From Chryseobacterium ginsenosidimutans (GTDB taxonomy: Bacteria > Bacteroidota > Bacteroidia > Flavobacteriales > Weeksellaceae): a stretch of DNA of 64,000 nt. The stretch's first letter is position 1; each line of letters opens with the position of its first letter. The stretch spans positions 1,595,001-1,659,000 of the forward strand of contig NZ_JAUSXC010000001.1 in assembly GCF_030823405.1 (NCBI RefSeq). Reading direction: 5' to 3'. The notes under the pieces were generated by a model. The model was not told the DNA's origin. It saw only the letters and a program-made list of their open reading frames with translations, and did no database searches. Shown here piece by piece: positions 17,024-27,073 of the stretch. The position numbers were made by a program, and so were the translations under genes.

Positions 17024-17932
17024 ATGCTATTACAACTCCCGACAGAAAATATAGCCATTCAGGAAATTCCAATTAATAAAAATGTAAAACTTTTTGTTAA
17101 AAGAGAAGATTTAATTCATCCTCAGATTTCGGGAAATAAATATTGGAAACTGTTCTTTGCGATTAATAATTATATAGCTGAAAATCCCAAAAAACCTTAT
17201 ATCATTACTTTTGGTGGTGCTTTTTCAAATCATATTTCTGCCGTTTCTGCCGTTGGTAATCTGGCAGGAATTCCAACGTTGGGAATTATAAGAGGAGAGG
17301 AATTGAAAGACGAATGGCGAGAAAATCCGACACTGCTTTTCGCTAAAAGAAACGGAATGAATCTTCAGTTCGTCACGCGCAAAGAATATCGTCATAAAGA
17401 AAAATTAACCGAATTTTTACAGAAAGAATTCCCCGATGCACTGATTATTCCTGAGGGTGGAACCAATGAAGATGCTGTTGCAGGCGTGAAAATGATGCTG
17501 AATAACGAAACAAAAGATTTTGATTATCTTTGCACCGCAGTCGGAACAGGAGGTACGATTGCCGGAATTTCAAAATATTGTGAACCAAACCAGAAAGTTA
17601 TAGGTTTCAAGGCAGTTGATGATGATTCACTTGAAAATAAAATTTTTAAGTTAACCTTGAAGAAAAACTTTAATCTAATAGATTCAGCTTTCGGAGGTTA
17701 TGGTAAAATAAAAGATGAAAATATCCGTTTTATCAATGATTTTAAAGAGAAATACGGAATTCCGTTGGAACCGATTTATACAGGGAAAATGATGCAGAAG
17801 GTTTTTGAACTGATTAATGAAGAATATTTTCCTGAGAACAGCAAAATCCTGTGCTTTCACACCGGCGGATTGCAAGGTATTGAAGGAGCAAATTTGCTTT
17901 TAGAAAAACAGAATAGAAATTTAATTATATAA
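17024..17932 (+). CDS. D-cysteine desulfhydrase / ACC deaminase family PLP enzyme
   Basis: With the ATG at 17024 this is a 302-residue fold-type II PLP enzyme. The Schiff-base lysine lies in SGNKYWKL, and GGAFSNHISA and the phosphate loop AVGTGGTIAGIS are conserved. Family members release H2S, ammonia and pyruvate from D-cysteine or open the cyclopropane ring of ACC. D-cysteine or a related amino acid is the likelier substrate in this lineage. A TTG-initiated extension at 16988 is possible but overlaps the promoter. The next gene starts 17 bases after the stop, suggesting cotranscription with the glucosaminidase gene. Confidence 0.82.
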   Translation: MLLQLPTENIAIQEIPINKNVKLFVKREDLIHPQISGNKYWKLFFAINNYIAENPKKPYIITFGGAFSNHISAVSAVGNLAGIPTLGIIRGEELKDEWRENPTLLFAKRNGMNLQFVTRKEYRHKEKLTEFLQKEFPDALIIPEGGTNEDAVAGVKMMLNNETKDFDYLCTAVGTGGTIAGISKYCEPNQKVIGFKAVDDDSLENKIFKLTLKKNFNLIDSAFGGYGKIKDENIRFINDFKEKYGIPLEPIYTGKMMQKVFELINEEYFPENSKILCFHTGGLQGIEGANLLLEKQNRNLII

Positions 17933-17949
17933 AGTAAAAATTGAAAAAC

Positions 17950-19008
17950 ATGAAAAGACTTTTCTTACTCGTAAGCCTTTTAGTTTTATCAAAATTCTCG
18001 GCTCAAACCTGGGCAACTGAAGATCAATACATCCAAAAATTTGCAAAATATGCGGTGGAAGAAATGGAAAAATATAAAATTCCGGCTTCTATTACACTTG
18101 CACAGGGGCTTTTGGAAACAGGAGGCGGACAAAGCCGATTGGCTCAGGAGGGTAAAAATCATTTCGGAATAAAATGTAAAGAAGACTGGACAGGAAAGAC
18201 AATGAAACATACAGATGATGCTCCCAATGAGTGTTTCCGTGTATATGACGATCCGCGACAGTCTTATGAAGATCACTCCATATTTTTATCAACGAGAAAA
18301 TATTATACAGGGCTTTTCAATCTTGATATGAAGGATTATAAAGCTTGGGCAAATGGACTTAAAAAGGCCGGTTATGCCACAAATCCGCGCTATGCATCTA
18401 TTCTTATAGGTAAAATTGAAAGATATAAATTATATGAATTTGATGACACCAATTCTAGAGAAGTTTTGTATGCCGTGTTGAAAATGTATCCTAATTTAAA
18501 AGATGACAGGGGTTTTATGGCACAATTGGAAACCGAAAAATACACAAAAAAAATCAAGGATCCTATAACGGTTGAGGTTCCTTACAAACAGACTTCTTAC
18601 GTTCAGCAACAGAAAAGGGTAGAAAGAATCAAGACGAAGGCAGAAATTCTTAATTCAATTTTAATTAAAAGTCATCCGAACGATGGGCTGAAATATATTG
18701 TCATTCCTGAAGATACAAATGTTCAGTTTATTGCTAAAAAATTCAAAATAAGTGAAAGCAGACTGATAAAATGGAATGAGCTGGAAAGTGATGTTCTTCA
18801 AAAAAATGACATTGTTTTCCTGGAATCTAAAAACTCTGACGGAAATACCGCAATTTACAAAGCAGAATCAGGCGAAAATATGCACGATATCGCCCAAAAA
18901 TTCGGTATTAAATTAAATAAACTATACGCAAAAAATAGAATGGATGAAGGCCAAAATCCTTCTGCAGGACAGTTGATTTATTTAATTGATAAAAAGCCTA
19001 GAAATTAA
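17950..19008 (+). CDS. Glucosaminidase-LysM cell-wall hydrolase
   Basis: This 352-residue exported protein has a signal peptide ending SKFSAQ. The glucosaminidase (FlgJ/LytF-type) domain over about residues 25-160 contains IPASITLAQGLLETGGGQS, whose Glu is the catalytic acid, and KNHFGIKC. A variable linker follows, then two LysM-like modules (about 235-285 and 300-350, the second AIYKAESGENMHDIAQKFGI). It cuts the glycan strand of peptidoglycan at N-acetylglucosamine. The ATG at 17950 keeps a compact signal peptide; a TTG three codons upstream is less likely. Confidence 0.88.
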   Translation: MKRLFLLVSLLVLSKFSAQTWATEDQYIQKFAKYAVEEMEKYKIPASITLAQGLLETGGGQSRLAQEGKNHFGIKCKEDWTGKTMKHTDDAPNECFRVYDDPRQSYEDHSIFLSTRKYYTGLFNLDMKDYKAWANGLKKAGYATNPRYASILIGKIERYKLYEFDDTNSREVLYAVLKMYPNLKDDRGFMAQLETEKYTKKIKDPITVEVPYKQTSYVQQQKRVERIKTKAEILNSILIKSHPNDGLKYIVIPEDTNVQFIAKKFKISESRLIKWNELESDVLQKNDIVFLESKNSDGNTAIYKAESGENMHDIAQKFGIKLNKLYAKNRMDEGQNPSAGQLIYLIDKKPRN

Positions 19009-19030
19009 TTTAATTTTATATTAACAGTTG

Positions 19031-19064
19031 CTGGTTAATGGTTGATCTTTTTGCCATTAACCGG
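19031..19064 (+). other. Hairpin between the glucosaminidase gene and hemL
   Basis: GGTTAATGG pairs with CCATTAACC over 12 loop bases, with two more possible outer pairs. No T run follows, so it may be a leaky terminator or a hemL leader structure. Confidence 0.4.
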
Positions 19065-19089
19065 CATTGTCAATTTTCAACTATAAGAT

Positions 19090-20373
19090 ATGAAATACCA
19101 AAGAAGTTCAGCTTTATTCGAAGAAGCTTACAAATACATTCCGGGAGGGGTAAATTCTCCTGTTCGTGCATTCAAATCAGTGGGAGGAGTTCCTGTTTTT
19201 ATGAAATCTGCAAAAGGAGCTTACCTTACGGATGCCGATGACAATACCTATATCGATTATATAAATTCTTGGGGACCTGCAATTTTAGGTCATACGCATC
19301 CTGAAGTGTTGGAAGAATTGAAAATTCAGGCAGAAAAAGGTTTCTCTTTCGGTGCACCGACAGAACTGGAAACAGAAATTGCAAAATTCATCGTAGAAAA
19401 TGTTCCGAATATTGACCAGATCAGAATGGTTTCTTCGGGAACGGAAGCTTGTATGAGTGCGGTAAGATTGGCGAGAGGCTTTACGGGAAGAGATAAAATT
19501 GTAAAATTTGAAGGCTGTTATCACGGCCATTCAGATTCATTTTTGATCAAAGCGGGGAGCGGTGCTGCCACTTTTGGAAACCCTAATTCTCCGGGTGTAA
19601 CTGCAGGAACGGCAAAAGATACTTTGCTGGCAAAATATAATGATTTTGAGCAGGTTGAGGATTTATTCAGACATAATCAAGGTGAAATTGCTGCTGTAAT
19701 TATCGAACCTGTTGCCGGAAATATGGGCTGCGTTCTTCCGGAAAATGAATTCCTTCAGAAATTAAGAAAAATCTGTGACGAAAATGGAGCTTTATTGATT
19801 TTTGATGAGGTAATGACAGGTTTCAGACTGGCTTTCGGTGGCGCTCAGGAATTGTATAATGTGAAGGCAGATTTGGTAACGTACGGTAAAGTAATCGGAG
19901 GCGGACTTCCTGTTGGAGCTTTTGCAGGAAGAAACGAAATAATGGATCATCTTGCGCCAAAAGGAGGTGTTTACCAAGCAGGAACGTTAAGTGGAAATCC
20001 TTTAGCTATGAGAGCAGGTTTAAAAACTCTTCAATTAATCAAAAATGATCCTGAATTTTTCAACAGATTAGCAAAAACAACCGAAACATTGGATTTTGAA
20101 ATCGGAAAGATTTTAAATGAAAAAGGAATTGCCCATAAAATCAACAGAAAAGGCTCTATGATGTCTGTTTTCTTCCATATCAATAGAGTTTCTAATTTTG
20201 ATGAAGCTCAGGAAGCCAATCATTCATTATTCAATAATTTTTTCCATCAAATGCTGACAAACGGAATATATCTTCCGCCAAGTGGTTATGAAACATATTT
20301 TATCAGTGACGCGATTAAAGATAAAGAGATCGATATGACGCTGGAAGCTGTTAGAAAATTTGAATATTCTTAA
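19090..20373 (+). CDS. hemL: Glutamate-1-semialdehyde 2,1-aminomutase
   Basis: This 427-residue PLP enzyme moves the amino group of glutamate-1-semialdehyde to give 5-aminolevulinate, the C5 route to haem. Signatures are [13 protein letters not shown] near residues 16-28, [18 protein letters not shown] near 113-130, [10 protein letters not shown], and the lysine motif [17 protein letters not shown] near 262-278. The length matches the family. It is a monocistronic housekeeping gene, preceded by a hairpin and followed by a strong terminator. Confidence 0.95.
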   Translation: MKYQRSSALFEEAYKYIPGGVNSPVRAFKSVGGVPVFMKSAKGAYLTDADDNTYIDYINSWGPAILGHTHPEVLEELKIQAEKGFSFGAPTELETEIAKFIVENVPNIDQIRMVSSGTEACMSAVRLARGFTGRDKIVKFEGCYHGHSDSFLIKAGSGAATFGNPNSPGVTAGTAKDTLLAKYNDFEQVEDLFRHNQGEIAAVIIEPVAGNMGCVLPENEFLQKLRKICDENGALLIFDEVMTGFRLAFGGAQELYNVKADLVTYGKVIGGGLPVGAFAGRNEIMDHLAPKGGVYQAGTLSGNPLAMRAGLKTLQLIKNDPEFFNRLAKTTETLDFEIGKILNEKGIAHKINRKGSMMSVFFHINRVSNFDEAQEANHSLFNNFFHQMLTNGIYLPPSGYETYFISDAIKDKEIDMTLEAVRKFEYS

Positions 20374-20423
20374 ATAATTTTTGCACTAATATAAAACTGC
20401 GGAAATTAACAATGATAAGTAAA

Positions 20424-20466
20424 ACAAACAGCATCAGAATATATCCGATGCTGTTTGTTTTTTTTA
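20424..20466. terminator. Bidirectional terminator after hemL
   Basis: ACAAACAGCATC pairs perfectly with GATGCTGTTTGT and is followed by eight or more Ts on the plus strand. It separates hemL from the convergent beta-helix lipoprotein gene. Confidence 0.85.
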
Positions 20467-20477
20467 TGAAAATTATT

Positions 20478-21641
20478 TTATTGTAAGCTAGACCAGCCGA
20501 TAGCCCAAGCCGGACTTGCTGTACCGTTTCCTGCGCCTAGAGCATCTGTTTTTTCTGTAAATGTGGTGTCAACAACCGGAACATTTGTACCGGCAGTAGA
20601 TTTTAATGAAACTTTTGTTGTTGTATTATTAAATAAAGCATTTGTGATCTTTTTATGACCATTAAAATAAGCTACGGATAAGTCGCTTTCAATATTAATG
20701 CCTGTTGTCCAGCCAGAACTGACAATATTGTCTATCGTTGCAGAGGTTCCCGAAAACATTGTGATTGCATGGGACTCTCCAGAAGTTCCGCCAATAAAGG
20801 TCACGTTTTTAATGATAGGATTTGATCTTGGAGATGCATTCGGATTTGCTACATTATTAATTCCTTTAATTCCGGTATTTCCGGCTCCGCTTGTTCTTCT
20901 TTTGGTATAAATATTACTTCCTGTACCGATCCATCCGTCTGTCCAAACGAAAGCATCGTTTTCGTTACCCACAGAAATAATATTAGAAACATTTACTGTT
21001 CCGCCATATAATTGAATTCCGTCTTCCGCACCATTTACCAAAGCGATATTTTCTACTTTAGTTTCACTGCCTACACCGAATAAAGAAAGTCCGTTGAATT
21101 TTTTTCCTGTTGCAAAATCTATACCTGCATTTTCAATTCTTACATATGTTAAAGATCCTGAATTATCTGCACTTGCAGTTCCTCCATAAGGTGAATTTCC
21201 AATTTCCGAAGATCCGGAAGTTCCTGTATTGATGGGAGCTTTTCCACAAACAATCAGACCGCCCCAACTTCCCGAAGTTGCAGCAGATGATGTAAATGAA
21301 ACAGGGGAATTAACTGTTCCGTTGGCATATAATTGTCCGCCCTGTTCAACTAAAAGATAAGAAGCAGCACCTGCTGTTGCTACGATTCTTGTTCCTGCAG
21401 GAATCACCAATTTTCCGCCATCTTTAACTTTAACTGATCCCGTAAGCACATAAACTTTCGTTGCATCAAGCGTAACAACCTGTCCGTTTGTGACGTCACC
21501 TTTAAAATTAGTTGGATCTTGGGCTATTCCTACAACTGCAATTGTTCCTGTCTCATCATCGTCTTTACTGCACGAATAAACGGCAAAAGAAGAACTTATA
21601 ATGAGAGCTGCAATGATTAGTTTTATGTGATTTTTCTTCAT
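20478..21641 (-). CDS. Beta-helix surface lipoprotein (smaller paralog)
   Basis: This 387-residue protein has a lipoprotein signal ending SFAVYSC followed by an Asp-rich tether (SKDDDE), as in surface-exposed Bacteroidota lipoproteins. The body is a right-handed parallel beta-helix with repeats such as GGQLYANGTVNSPVSFTSS, LTYVRIENAGIDF and VENIALVNGAEDGIQLYGG. It is paralogous to the next gene and lies downstream of a TonB-dependent receptor. A role in binding or processing the ligand of that receptor is inferred. The ligand is unknown, and no polysaccharide-lyase catalytic set was recognised. Confidence 0.72.
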   Translation of the reverse strand: MKKNHIKLIIAALIISSSFAVYSCSKDDDETGTIAVVGIAQDPTNFKGDVTNGQVVTLDATKVYVLTGSVKVKDGGKLVIPAGTRIVATAGAASYLLVEQGGQLYANGTVNSPVSFTSSAATSGSWGGLIVCGKAPINTGTSGSSEIGNSPYGGTASADNSGSLTYVRIENAGIDFATGKKFNGLSLFGVGSETKVENIALVNGAEDGIQLYGGTVNVSNIISVGNENDAFVWTDGWIGTGSNIYTKRRTSGAGNTGIKGINNVANPNASPRSNPIIKNVTFIGGTSGESHAITMFSGTSATIDNIVSSGWTTGINIESDLSVAYFNGHKKITNALFNNTTTKVSLKSTAGTNVPVVDTTFTEKTDALGAGNGTASPAWAIGWSSLQ

Positions 21642-21801
21642 AATATTTTAGATTTTATTTTTAATAGATACTTTTTTGAAGATTATTCTATTTAAAAAGA
21701 CCAAATTACCATTTTTCTGTTTATTTTCCCAATTCAATATAGAATGTATCAATTTTTTATAGTTAAAATTTATTTCAGATGAACTTTGATATCTTTAAAT
21801 C

Positions 21802-21842
21802 AAACGGCATCGGAAAATATTTTCCGATGCCGTTTTTTTCAA
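21802..21842. terminator. Perfect 17-bp inverted repeat, probable terminator
   Basis: AAACGGCATCGGAAAAT is followed directly by its exact reverse complement and then seven Ts on the plus strand. It lies in the 250-base gap between the two beta-helix genes and should reduce read-through; otherwise the gap is AT-rich. Confidence 0.65.
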
Positions 21843-21891
21843 TTTGATATGAAGAAACTAACTATTATTTGTATCGATCAATAATTTATAA

Positions 21892-23316
21892 TTATAAATT
21901 ATAGTTTGTCCATCCTGCGTACCAAGTATCGGTAGCATCTTTCACAGCTCCCCTGTACGTTACCTGAGTAAACCAGCTTGTTAATTTTGCGTGAGTGAAT
22001 ACACCACCTGTCAATAAAGCTGATCCGGCAGCAGGAGAGAAGTTTGGAGTTGTTCCTGCAGGAGCCCAAGCGTTTGTGAATTTCGCATCAGCTGTGTAAG
22101 TTAACGTTGTATTTCCTCCTGTAGTAAACCAGTTTGTAAGATCTGTTAATGTAAAAGCTGTAGGCGTTGATGTAGATCCTCCGAATTTTAAAGGAGTTAC
22201 ATTTCCTGCTAAAATATTATTTTGGAATACTAAACTTGAGTTACCAATATTGTTGTCTGTAGGAGTACCTTTTGTAGCGTCGATAAATAAACCAACCGGG
22301 TATCCTGTGAATACAGAATTGAATACAGAGATTGCAGAGTTTCTTCTGATCTGTAAAGCATTTTGGAACAAAGAGTTGATTGTACCTGCGTTTGTAGCTG
22401 TGCTTGAAGAGTTGATTGGTCCAATGATTGTCATATTTGAGAATGTTGCTCCTGTTTTTGGTGTTAAAGAAGAACCGTTAGCATCGTTATCAGACTCAAA
22501 TGCGTTAGAGCCTGAAACGTCAGCAATCTGAGAATCTCTTACCCCAATACCGAACTGAATTTTTCCTGAGAACCCGTTATCTGTATCAAAATCGTCATCT
22601 AGACCTTTGTAAGCAATAAGGTGAGAACAGTTTACTGTTCCTCCGAACCACTCAAAACTATCGTCGTTTGCATAAGCAACTTCTACATAATCTACTGTAG
22701 TACCGTTACCAACACCTCCGAAAGTAATTCCGTTGATTTCCTTGTCCGGTAAGAATGCATATCCTGCATATTCTACTCTTACATATTTTAATACACCACT
22801 GTTATCAGCAGCATTTGTTCCTCCGTAAAGACCTAAACCTTCAGTGTTGTTGATACCACCTTCAATTTCTCCGATTCCCGGTTGTCCGTTGAATGATGCA
22901 TTTGTAGGAGCAGCTCCTAAAATTACTAAACCTGCCCAGTCACCTCTTTTAGGACTTGGTTTTTCTGAAGTGAAGATAATTGGGTTCGAAGCAGTACCTT
23001 CTGCCATGATTTTACTTCCTCTTGTAATAATTAAAGCTCCGTTTTTATCAGCTTCACCAACGATTTTTGTTCCCGGCTCGATCGTTAATGTAGCGCCGTT
23101 CGTTACATATACTAATCCTCTTAACTTATAGGTATTGTTAGCTTTAAGAGTAAGATTAGATGTTATTTTTCCTGAAAGAATTAGGTTTTCAGTACTTCCG
23201 TTTCCTGAACCGCCATTTTGAATGATAGTTTCCCCATCTTCTTCTATATTTCTACATGCAGTAACAGTAGTTGCTAATGTACCAAGCATTAAAGAGTATA
23301 AAACAAATTTTTTCAT
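21892..23316 (-). CDS. Beta-helix surface lipoprotein (larger paralog)
   Basis: This 474-residue protein has a lipoprotein signal ending TVTAC with Cys21, then an acidic and Gly/Ser-rich spacer. Its beta-helix has TLTIEPGTKIVGEADKNGAL, GDWAGLVILGAAPTN, LKYVRVEYAGYAF and DDSFEWFGGTVNCSHLIAY, aligned in order with the smaller paralog at 20478. The repeated LIITRGSKIMAEGTASNPI type segments are common in Bacteroidota surface lipoproteins beside TonB receptors. It starts 39 bases after the receptor gene and is probably cotranscribed with it, giving a capture-and-import pair. Confidence 0.75.
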   Translation of the reverse strand: MKKFVLYSLMLGTLATTVTACRNIEEDGETIIQNGGSGNGSTENLILSGKITSNLTLKANNTYKLRGLVYVTNGATLTIEPGTKIVGEADKNGALIITRGSKIMAEGTASNPIIFTSEKPSPKRGDWAGLVILGAAPTNASFNGQPGIGEIEGGINNTEGLGLYGGTNAADNSGVLKYVRVEYAGYAFLPDKEINGITFGGVGNGTTVDYVEVAYANDDSFEWFGGTVNCSHLIAYKGLDDDFDTDNGFSGKIQFGIGVRDSQIADVSGSNAFESDNDANGSSLTPKTGATFSNMTIIGPINSSSTATNAGTINSLFQNALQIRRNSAISVFNSVFTGYPVGLFIDATKGTPTDNNIGNSSLVFQNNILAGNVTPLKFGGSTSTPTAFTLTDLTNWFTTGGNTTLTYTADAKFTNAWAPAGTTPNFSPAAGSALLTGGVFTHAKLTSWFTQVTYRGAVKDATDTWYAGWTNYNL

Positions 23317-23355
23317 GTTATAAAAGATTATTTTTTATTAGATATTGATTAAATA

Positions 23356-26148
23356 TTAAAAGCTATAGCCAAGTGTTAAACTGATGTTTGTTCCCGTTAC
23401 TCTGTCTATAGCAAGTGCGTCTGCACTGTCATATTTTTTGTTATTGTTCAGATCGTGGTAAAATTTCGCATGTCGGTTTAAGATGTCTGAAACGTTTAGC
23501 TTAATTTCTCCCTTGTTTTGCCAGATTTTTTTAGCAACCTGAAAATCAAGTAGTGGTCTTGGATTTTCCCAGATTGGAGGAACCTGATCGTTTCCTACAT
23601 ATAAGATTCTTCTTCCGATCATATTGAAAAGTACTGTTGAAGTCCAACCTGTTTTTTCAGTATCATATTGAAGACTTACATTCACCGTGTAAGGAGACTG
23701 TCCCTGCATGGGTCTGTCTGTCTTTGTAGCTTCGTCGGTTACTTTATTTTTGATTAAAGCGAAGTTTCCACCTAAAGTGAAGTTTTTAAGAGCACTGAAG
23801 AAATCAAGTTTTTTTCTGAATTCAAGTTCAGCTCCGTAAGCATCCGCTTTATCTACGTTTAAATAGTTGAATGTGTTACTTGTTCCTGCACCAGACTGAT
23901 TAAAATATAATTCAATAGGGTTTTTGAAGTTTTTGTAGAAACCAGCTACGGAAAGGATTTCTCCATTTCTAGGATACCATTCCCAACGAACGTCTGCATT
24001 GGTAATTTTAGTTCTTTGGATGTTTTTGTTACCAACAACGGTAGCTCCTAAATCGAAATCATAGTATGCTAACGGAGAAACCTCTCTAAATTCTGGTCTT
24101 ACAACAGTCTGTGAACCTGCAACACGCAAATTCATGTTGTTGCTTAGCTTGAAGGTCATGTTTAAAGCTGGTAAAAAGTCTGTAACACGAGTATTTACAA
24201 AACGGTCATCGCTTCTTTTTGTACTTCCAACCAATTGATCGAAGTTTTCAACTCTTAATCCCCAAACAGCTCTAAACCAAGGTGTAATGTTGTTGTCCAT
24301 CTGCAAATACCCTGCATTAAGAATTGTATTGGCGATATATCTGTACTGGTTTCCTGAGATTTCGTCAAAACTGAATTTAGTTCCTTCTGTTCCGAAGTTT
24401 TCAGGGCTGAAAATGGTTTCAAAAGGTTGAGAAAGCAATCCTTGGTTATATCCTTCAAGTCTTACTGAAAAAGGTCTTGAGTTATACACTCTGTCTTTTA
24501 CCTGGAACAAATATCCTCCTTTAACGGTTTGTTTTTGTCCAAACATCTCAAAAGTTTTAGATAAATCTCCACCTGCATTATACAGATAATCACTAAGAGT
24601 AGAGTAGAATACACTTCCTGATTTTTGAGAAAGACCGTTTGAAATCAAAGCTAAATAAGGGCTTCCGTTGATATCAGGATATTGGTTATACTGAAGACGC
24701 TGTAATAATGGAATATACTGATCCAAAATACCGAAACTTCCGTACCAGTTGAAAGTAAGACCTCCTAAAGCGTCAATTTTGTGCGTTCCGTTTAGAGTGG
24801 AGTTATAGAAAGTAGTTTCTTTAAATCCGATTTCTCTTGCCATGATATTTGTTCCGTTGATAGGATCAAATTCAAAGTCTTTTCCTGTTCTGAAAGACAT
24901 GTGATTTACCGTGTTGTTGGTAATAATATTTTTCAGGGAAATTTTGTTGTTGCTATTCAGTTTTAAAGTAAGGTTTAATAAACCTCCTAGAATAACATCG
25001 TTTTGATATTTTTCAGTATAATAATTGAAGTTGGTATCCGCTAACTGATCGTTGATCGTAAAGAAACTATTCGATGTTTCAATTTTTCTCTTGTTGTTGC
25101 TGTAGTTTAAAACCGCAATAACGCCTAAGTCTTTTCCGAAAAGTTTGGTATTGAAACCTCCGTCTAATTGTAAATTTACGTTCTCAGGATATCCGATCGT
25201 ATTATACCCTAAGTTTTTCACATATTGTTTTCCAAATCCTGTTTTAGCTGCATCATCCAAAGTATTGAATGCATTTTTTGCAGGCATCCCGTTTGGAAGC
25301 TTTCTGTACCCGTCGTCAATCCCTAAGAAATCCCATTTTCCTCCTTTTTGCATTTTAAATTCATGCCCCATTGTGATAGAGTTTCCTCCTACACCTACTT
25401 GTACATTGAAAAAGTTTTTATTTGGAATATCTTTAGTGTTTACCTGGATCAATCCACCTGCCCATTCACCGCTGTACTCAGGAATGAAAGTTTTGTTGAT
25501 AACAAGCGTTTCGATAACGTTTGCAGGGAAAAGGTCAAAAGAGAAAGTTTTTCTGTCGGGTTCTGTACTTGATAATTGAATACCATTCAACATAGCCTGG
25601 TTGTAACGGTCTGATAAACCTCTTACAACAATATATCTTCCTTCGAATAAACTGACTCCCGATACTCTTTTCAGAACTTCTCCTGTATTTCTGTCCGGGC
25701 TTCTTTTAATAGCTTCAACACCGATTACCTGAGAAACTACACCAGCGTTTCTTTGTAGACCGATCGTAGAAGCAATTGTTTCTTTTCTTGCATTGGATTT
25801 TATGACAACACCTTCGATTTGTTTTTCTTTGGTGGAAGGCTTATCCAAAACGATGTCAAGATGAGTATTAGCGTCATTTTTTACAATGACCTCACTGATT
25901 TCTTTTCTATTGTATCCGTTGGAAGTTACCGTTATAATGTAATTGGTTCCGGGTGGAAGATTGAAAGAGTAGTTTCCGGAAATGTCAGTCGTTACCTCCT
26001 GATCATTTACCTTTACTTTTACCCCTTCAATAGGAGTATTGTCTTTCTCATCCAATATCCTACCTTCTAATACCTGACTTTGCGCAAAAGCAAAGCCTGC
26101 AGAAAACAAGGCAAGCAGCATAATGCTCTTGTGGAATTGTTTTTTCAT
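23356..26148 (-). CDS. TonB-dependent receptor with carboxypeptidase-like N-terminal domain
   Basis: This 930-residue outer-membrane receptor has a signal peptide ending SAGFAFAQ. A carboxypeptidase-regulatory-like beta domain follows (residues about 27-105, LEGRILDEKDNTPIEGVKVK), then a plug (about 115-245, with RNTGEVLKRVSGVSLFEGRY and IVVRGLSDRYNQAMLNGI) and a barrel ending ISLTLGYSF. The ligand is unknown. The gene is divergent from a PhoB/PhoR-like pair and is followed by two surface lipoprotein genes, so phosphate-linked ligands such as phosphorylated glycans or nucleotides are a testable guess. Confidence 0.88.
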   Translation of the reverse strand: MKKQFHKSIMLLALFSAGFAFAQSQVLEGRILDEKDNTPIEGVKVKVNDQEVTTDISGNYSFNLPPGTNYIITVTSNGYNRKEISEVIVKNDANTHLDIVLDKPSTKEKQIEGVVIKSNARKETIASTIGLQRNAGVVSQVIGVEAIKRSPDRNTGEVLKRVSGVSLFEGRYIVVRGLSDRYNQAMLNGIQLSSTEPDRKTFSFDLFPANVIETLVINKTFIPEYSGEWAGGLIQVNTKDIPNKNFFNVQVGVGGNSITMGHEFKMQKGGKWDFLGIDDGYRKLPNGMPAKNAFNTLDDAAKTGFGKQYVKNLGYNTIGYPENVNLQLDGGFNTKLFGKDLGVIAVLNYSNNKRKIETSNSFFTINDQLADTNFNYYTEKYQNDVILGGLLNLTLKLNSNNKISLKNIITNNTVNHMSFRTGKDFEFDPINGTNIMAREIGFKETTFYNSTLNGTHKIDALGGLTFNWYGSFGILDQYIPLLQRLQYNQYPDINGSPYLALISNGLSQKSGSVFYSTLSDYLYNAGGDLSKTFEMFGQKQTVKGGYLFQVKDRVYNSRPFSVRLEGYNQGLLSQPFETIFSPENFGTEGTKFSFDEISGNQYRYIANTILNAGYLQMDNNITPWFRAVWGLRVENFDQLVGSTKRSDDRFVNTRVTDFLPALNMTFKLSNNMNLRVAGSQTVVRPEFREVSPLAYYDFDLGATVVGNKNIQRTKITNADVRWEWYPRNGEILSVAGFYKNFKNPIELYFNQSGAGTSNTFNYLNVDKADAYGAELEFRKKLDFFSALKNFTLGGNFALIKNKVTDEATKTDRPMQGQSPYTVNVSLQYDTEKTGWTSTVLFNMIGRRILYVGNDQVPPIWENPRPLLDFQVAKKIWQNKGEIKLNVSDILNRHAKFYHDLNNNKKYDSADALAIDRVTGTNISLTLGYSF

Positions 26149-26287
26149 TTTACTTTATCTTACTATATTCTTTCGGTGCAAAGAAATGAAAGATTGATGG
26201 GGTAAATGGTTTAGCGAAATTTAATTTTTTCTTAACTAAACATTAATAAAAGGATATTTTTGTTAACTTTATGTGAACGATGTCTGT

Positions 26288-26322
26288 TTTGTTAAACTGT
26301 GATTAAAATATTATTAACTTTG
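26288..26322 (+). promoter_or_regulatory. Full promoter of the response-regulator gene
   Basis: TTTG at 26288-26291 and TAACTTTG at 26315-26322 match the -33 and -7 elements of Bacteroidota promoters, with a 23-base spacer. The ATG at 26340 follows 17 bases later. Confidence 0.55.
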
Positions 26323-26339
26323 ACTCGTAAAAATTGAAA

Positions 26340-27017
26340 ATGAACCAAAAGAAAATACTCTTAATAGACGATGAACTGGATATTTTAGAGATTCTGTCTT
26401 ACAACCTGGAAAAAGAAGGCTACGATATTTATACTGCCACAAACGGTAACGAAGGTATTGATAAAGCCAAAGAGATTGTTCCTGATCTTATCTTATTAGA
26501 TGTAATGATGCCCGAAAAAGACGGTATTGAAACTTGCCAGGAACTTCGTAAAGTAAAAGAACTTCAGAAAACACTGATTGTTTTTCTTTCCGCAAGAAGC
26601 GAAGAGTTTTCACAATTGGCAGGTTTCCAAGCTGGTGCAAACGACTACATCGTAAAGCTGATCAAACCGAAAATCCTTATTTCTAAAGTTAATGCGTTAT
26701 TACAGCTAACTTCTCAGGTTTCGGATAATGCTAAATTAATTGAAATCGGTGATCTTGTAATTGATAAAGACAATTTCAGAGTTTCGAAAGCGGGCCAACA
26801 GTTTCTGCTTCCTAAAAAGGAATTTGATCTGTTGTATTTATTAGCTTCAAACACAGAAAAAGTATTCAAAAGAGAAGAAATTCTGGAGAGAGTCTGGGGA
26901 AATGATGTCATTGTTGGAGAAAGAACGATCGACGTACACATCAGAAGATTAAGAGAAAAATTAGGAATTAATACAATTCAGACATTAAAAGGAATTGGGT
27001 ATAAACTTATTGTTTAA
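26340..27017 (+). CDS. PhoB/OmpR-family response regulator
   Basis: This 225-residue regulator has a receiver domain (residues 1-120) with acidic pocket DDE near 10-12, phospho-acceptor Asp54 in ILLDVMMPEKDG, Ser84, and Lys106. A winged-helix DNA-binding domain (about 130-225) contains GERTIDVHIRRLREKLG and TLKGIGYKL. The residue after Lys106 is Leu107 (codon CTG at 26658-26660), where almost all receivers have Pro. The ATG at 26340 is chosen over an upstream TTG at 26334. It pairs with the kinase gene that follows. PhoB of the phosphate regulon is the best guess; the pst genes are not in view. Confidence 0.85.
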   Translation: MNQKKILLIDDELDILEILSYNLEKEGYDIYTATNGNEGIDKAKEIVPDLILLDVMMPEKDGIETCQELRKVKELQKTLIVFLSARSEEFSQLAGFQAGANDYIVKLIKPKILISKVNALLQLTSQVSDNAKLIEIGDLVIDKDNFRVSKAGQQFLLPKKEFDLLYLLASNTEKVFKREEILERVWGNDVIVGERTIDVHIRRLREKLGINTIQTLKGIGYKLIV

Positions 27018-27073
27018 TACTCAATTTCAATTTCTTACCTTTACTTTACATAACCAATAAAAACTTTGTAAAA

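Noticed and set aside
25145..25579. Long open frame on the plus strand within the TonB receptor gene
   Set aside because: It is antisense to a clear receptor coding sequence, and its translation shows no family features.
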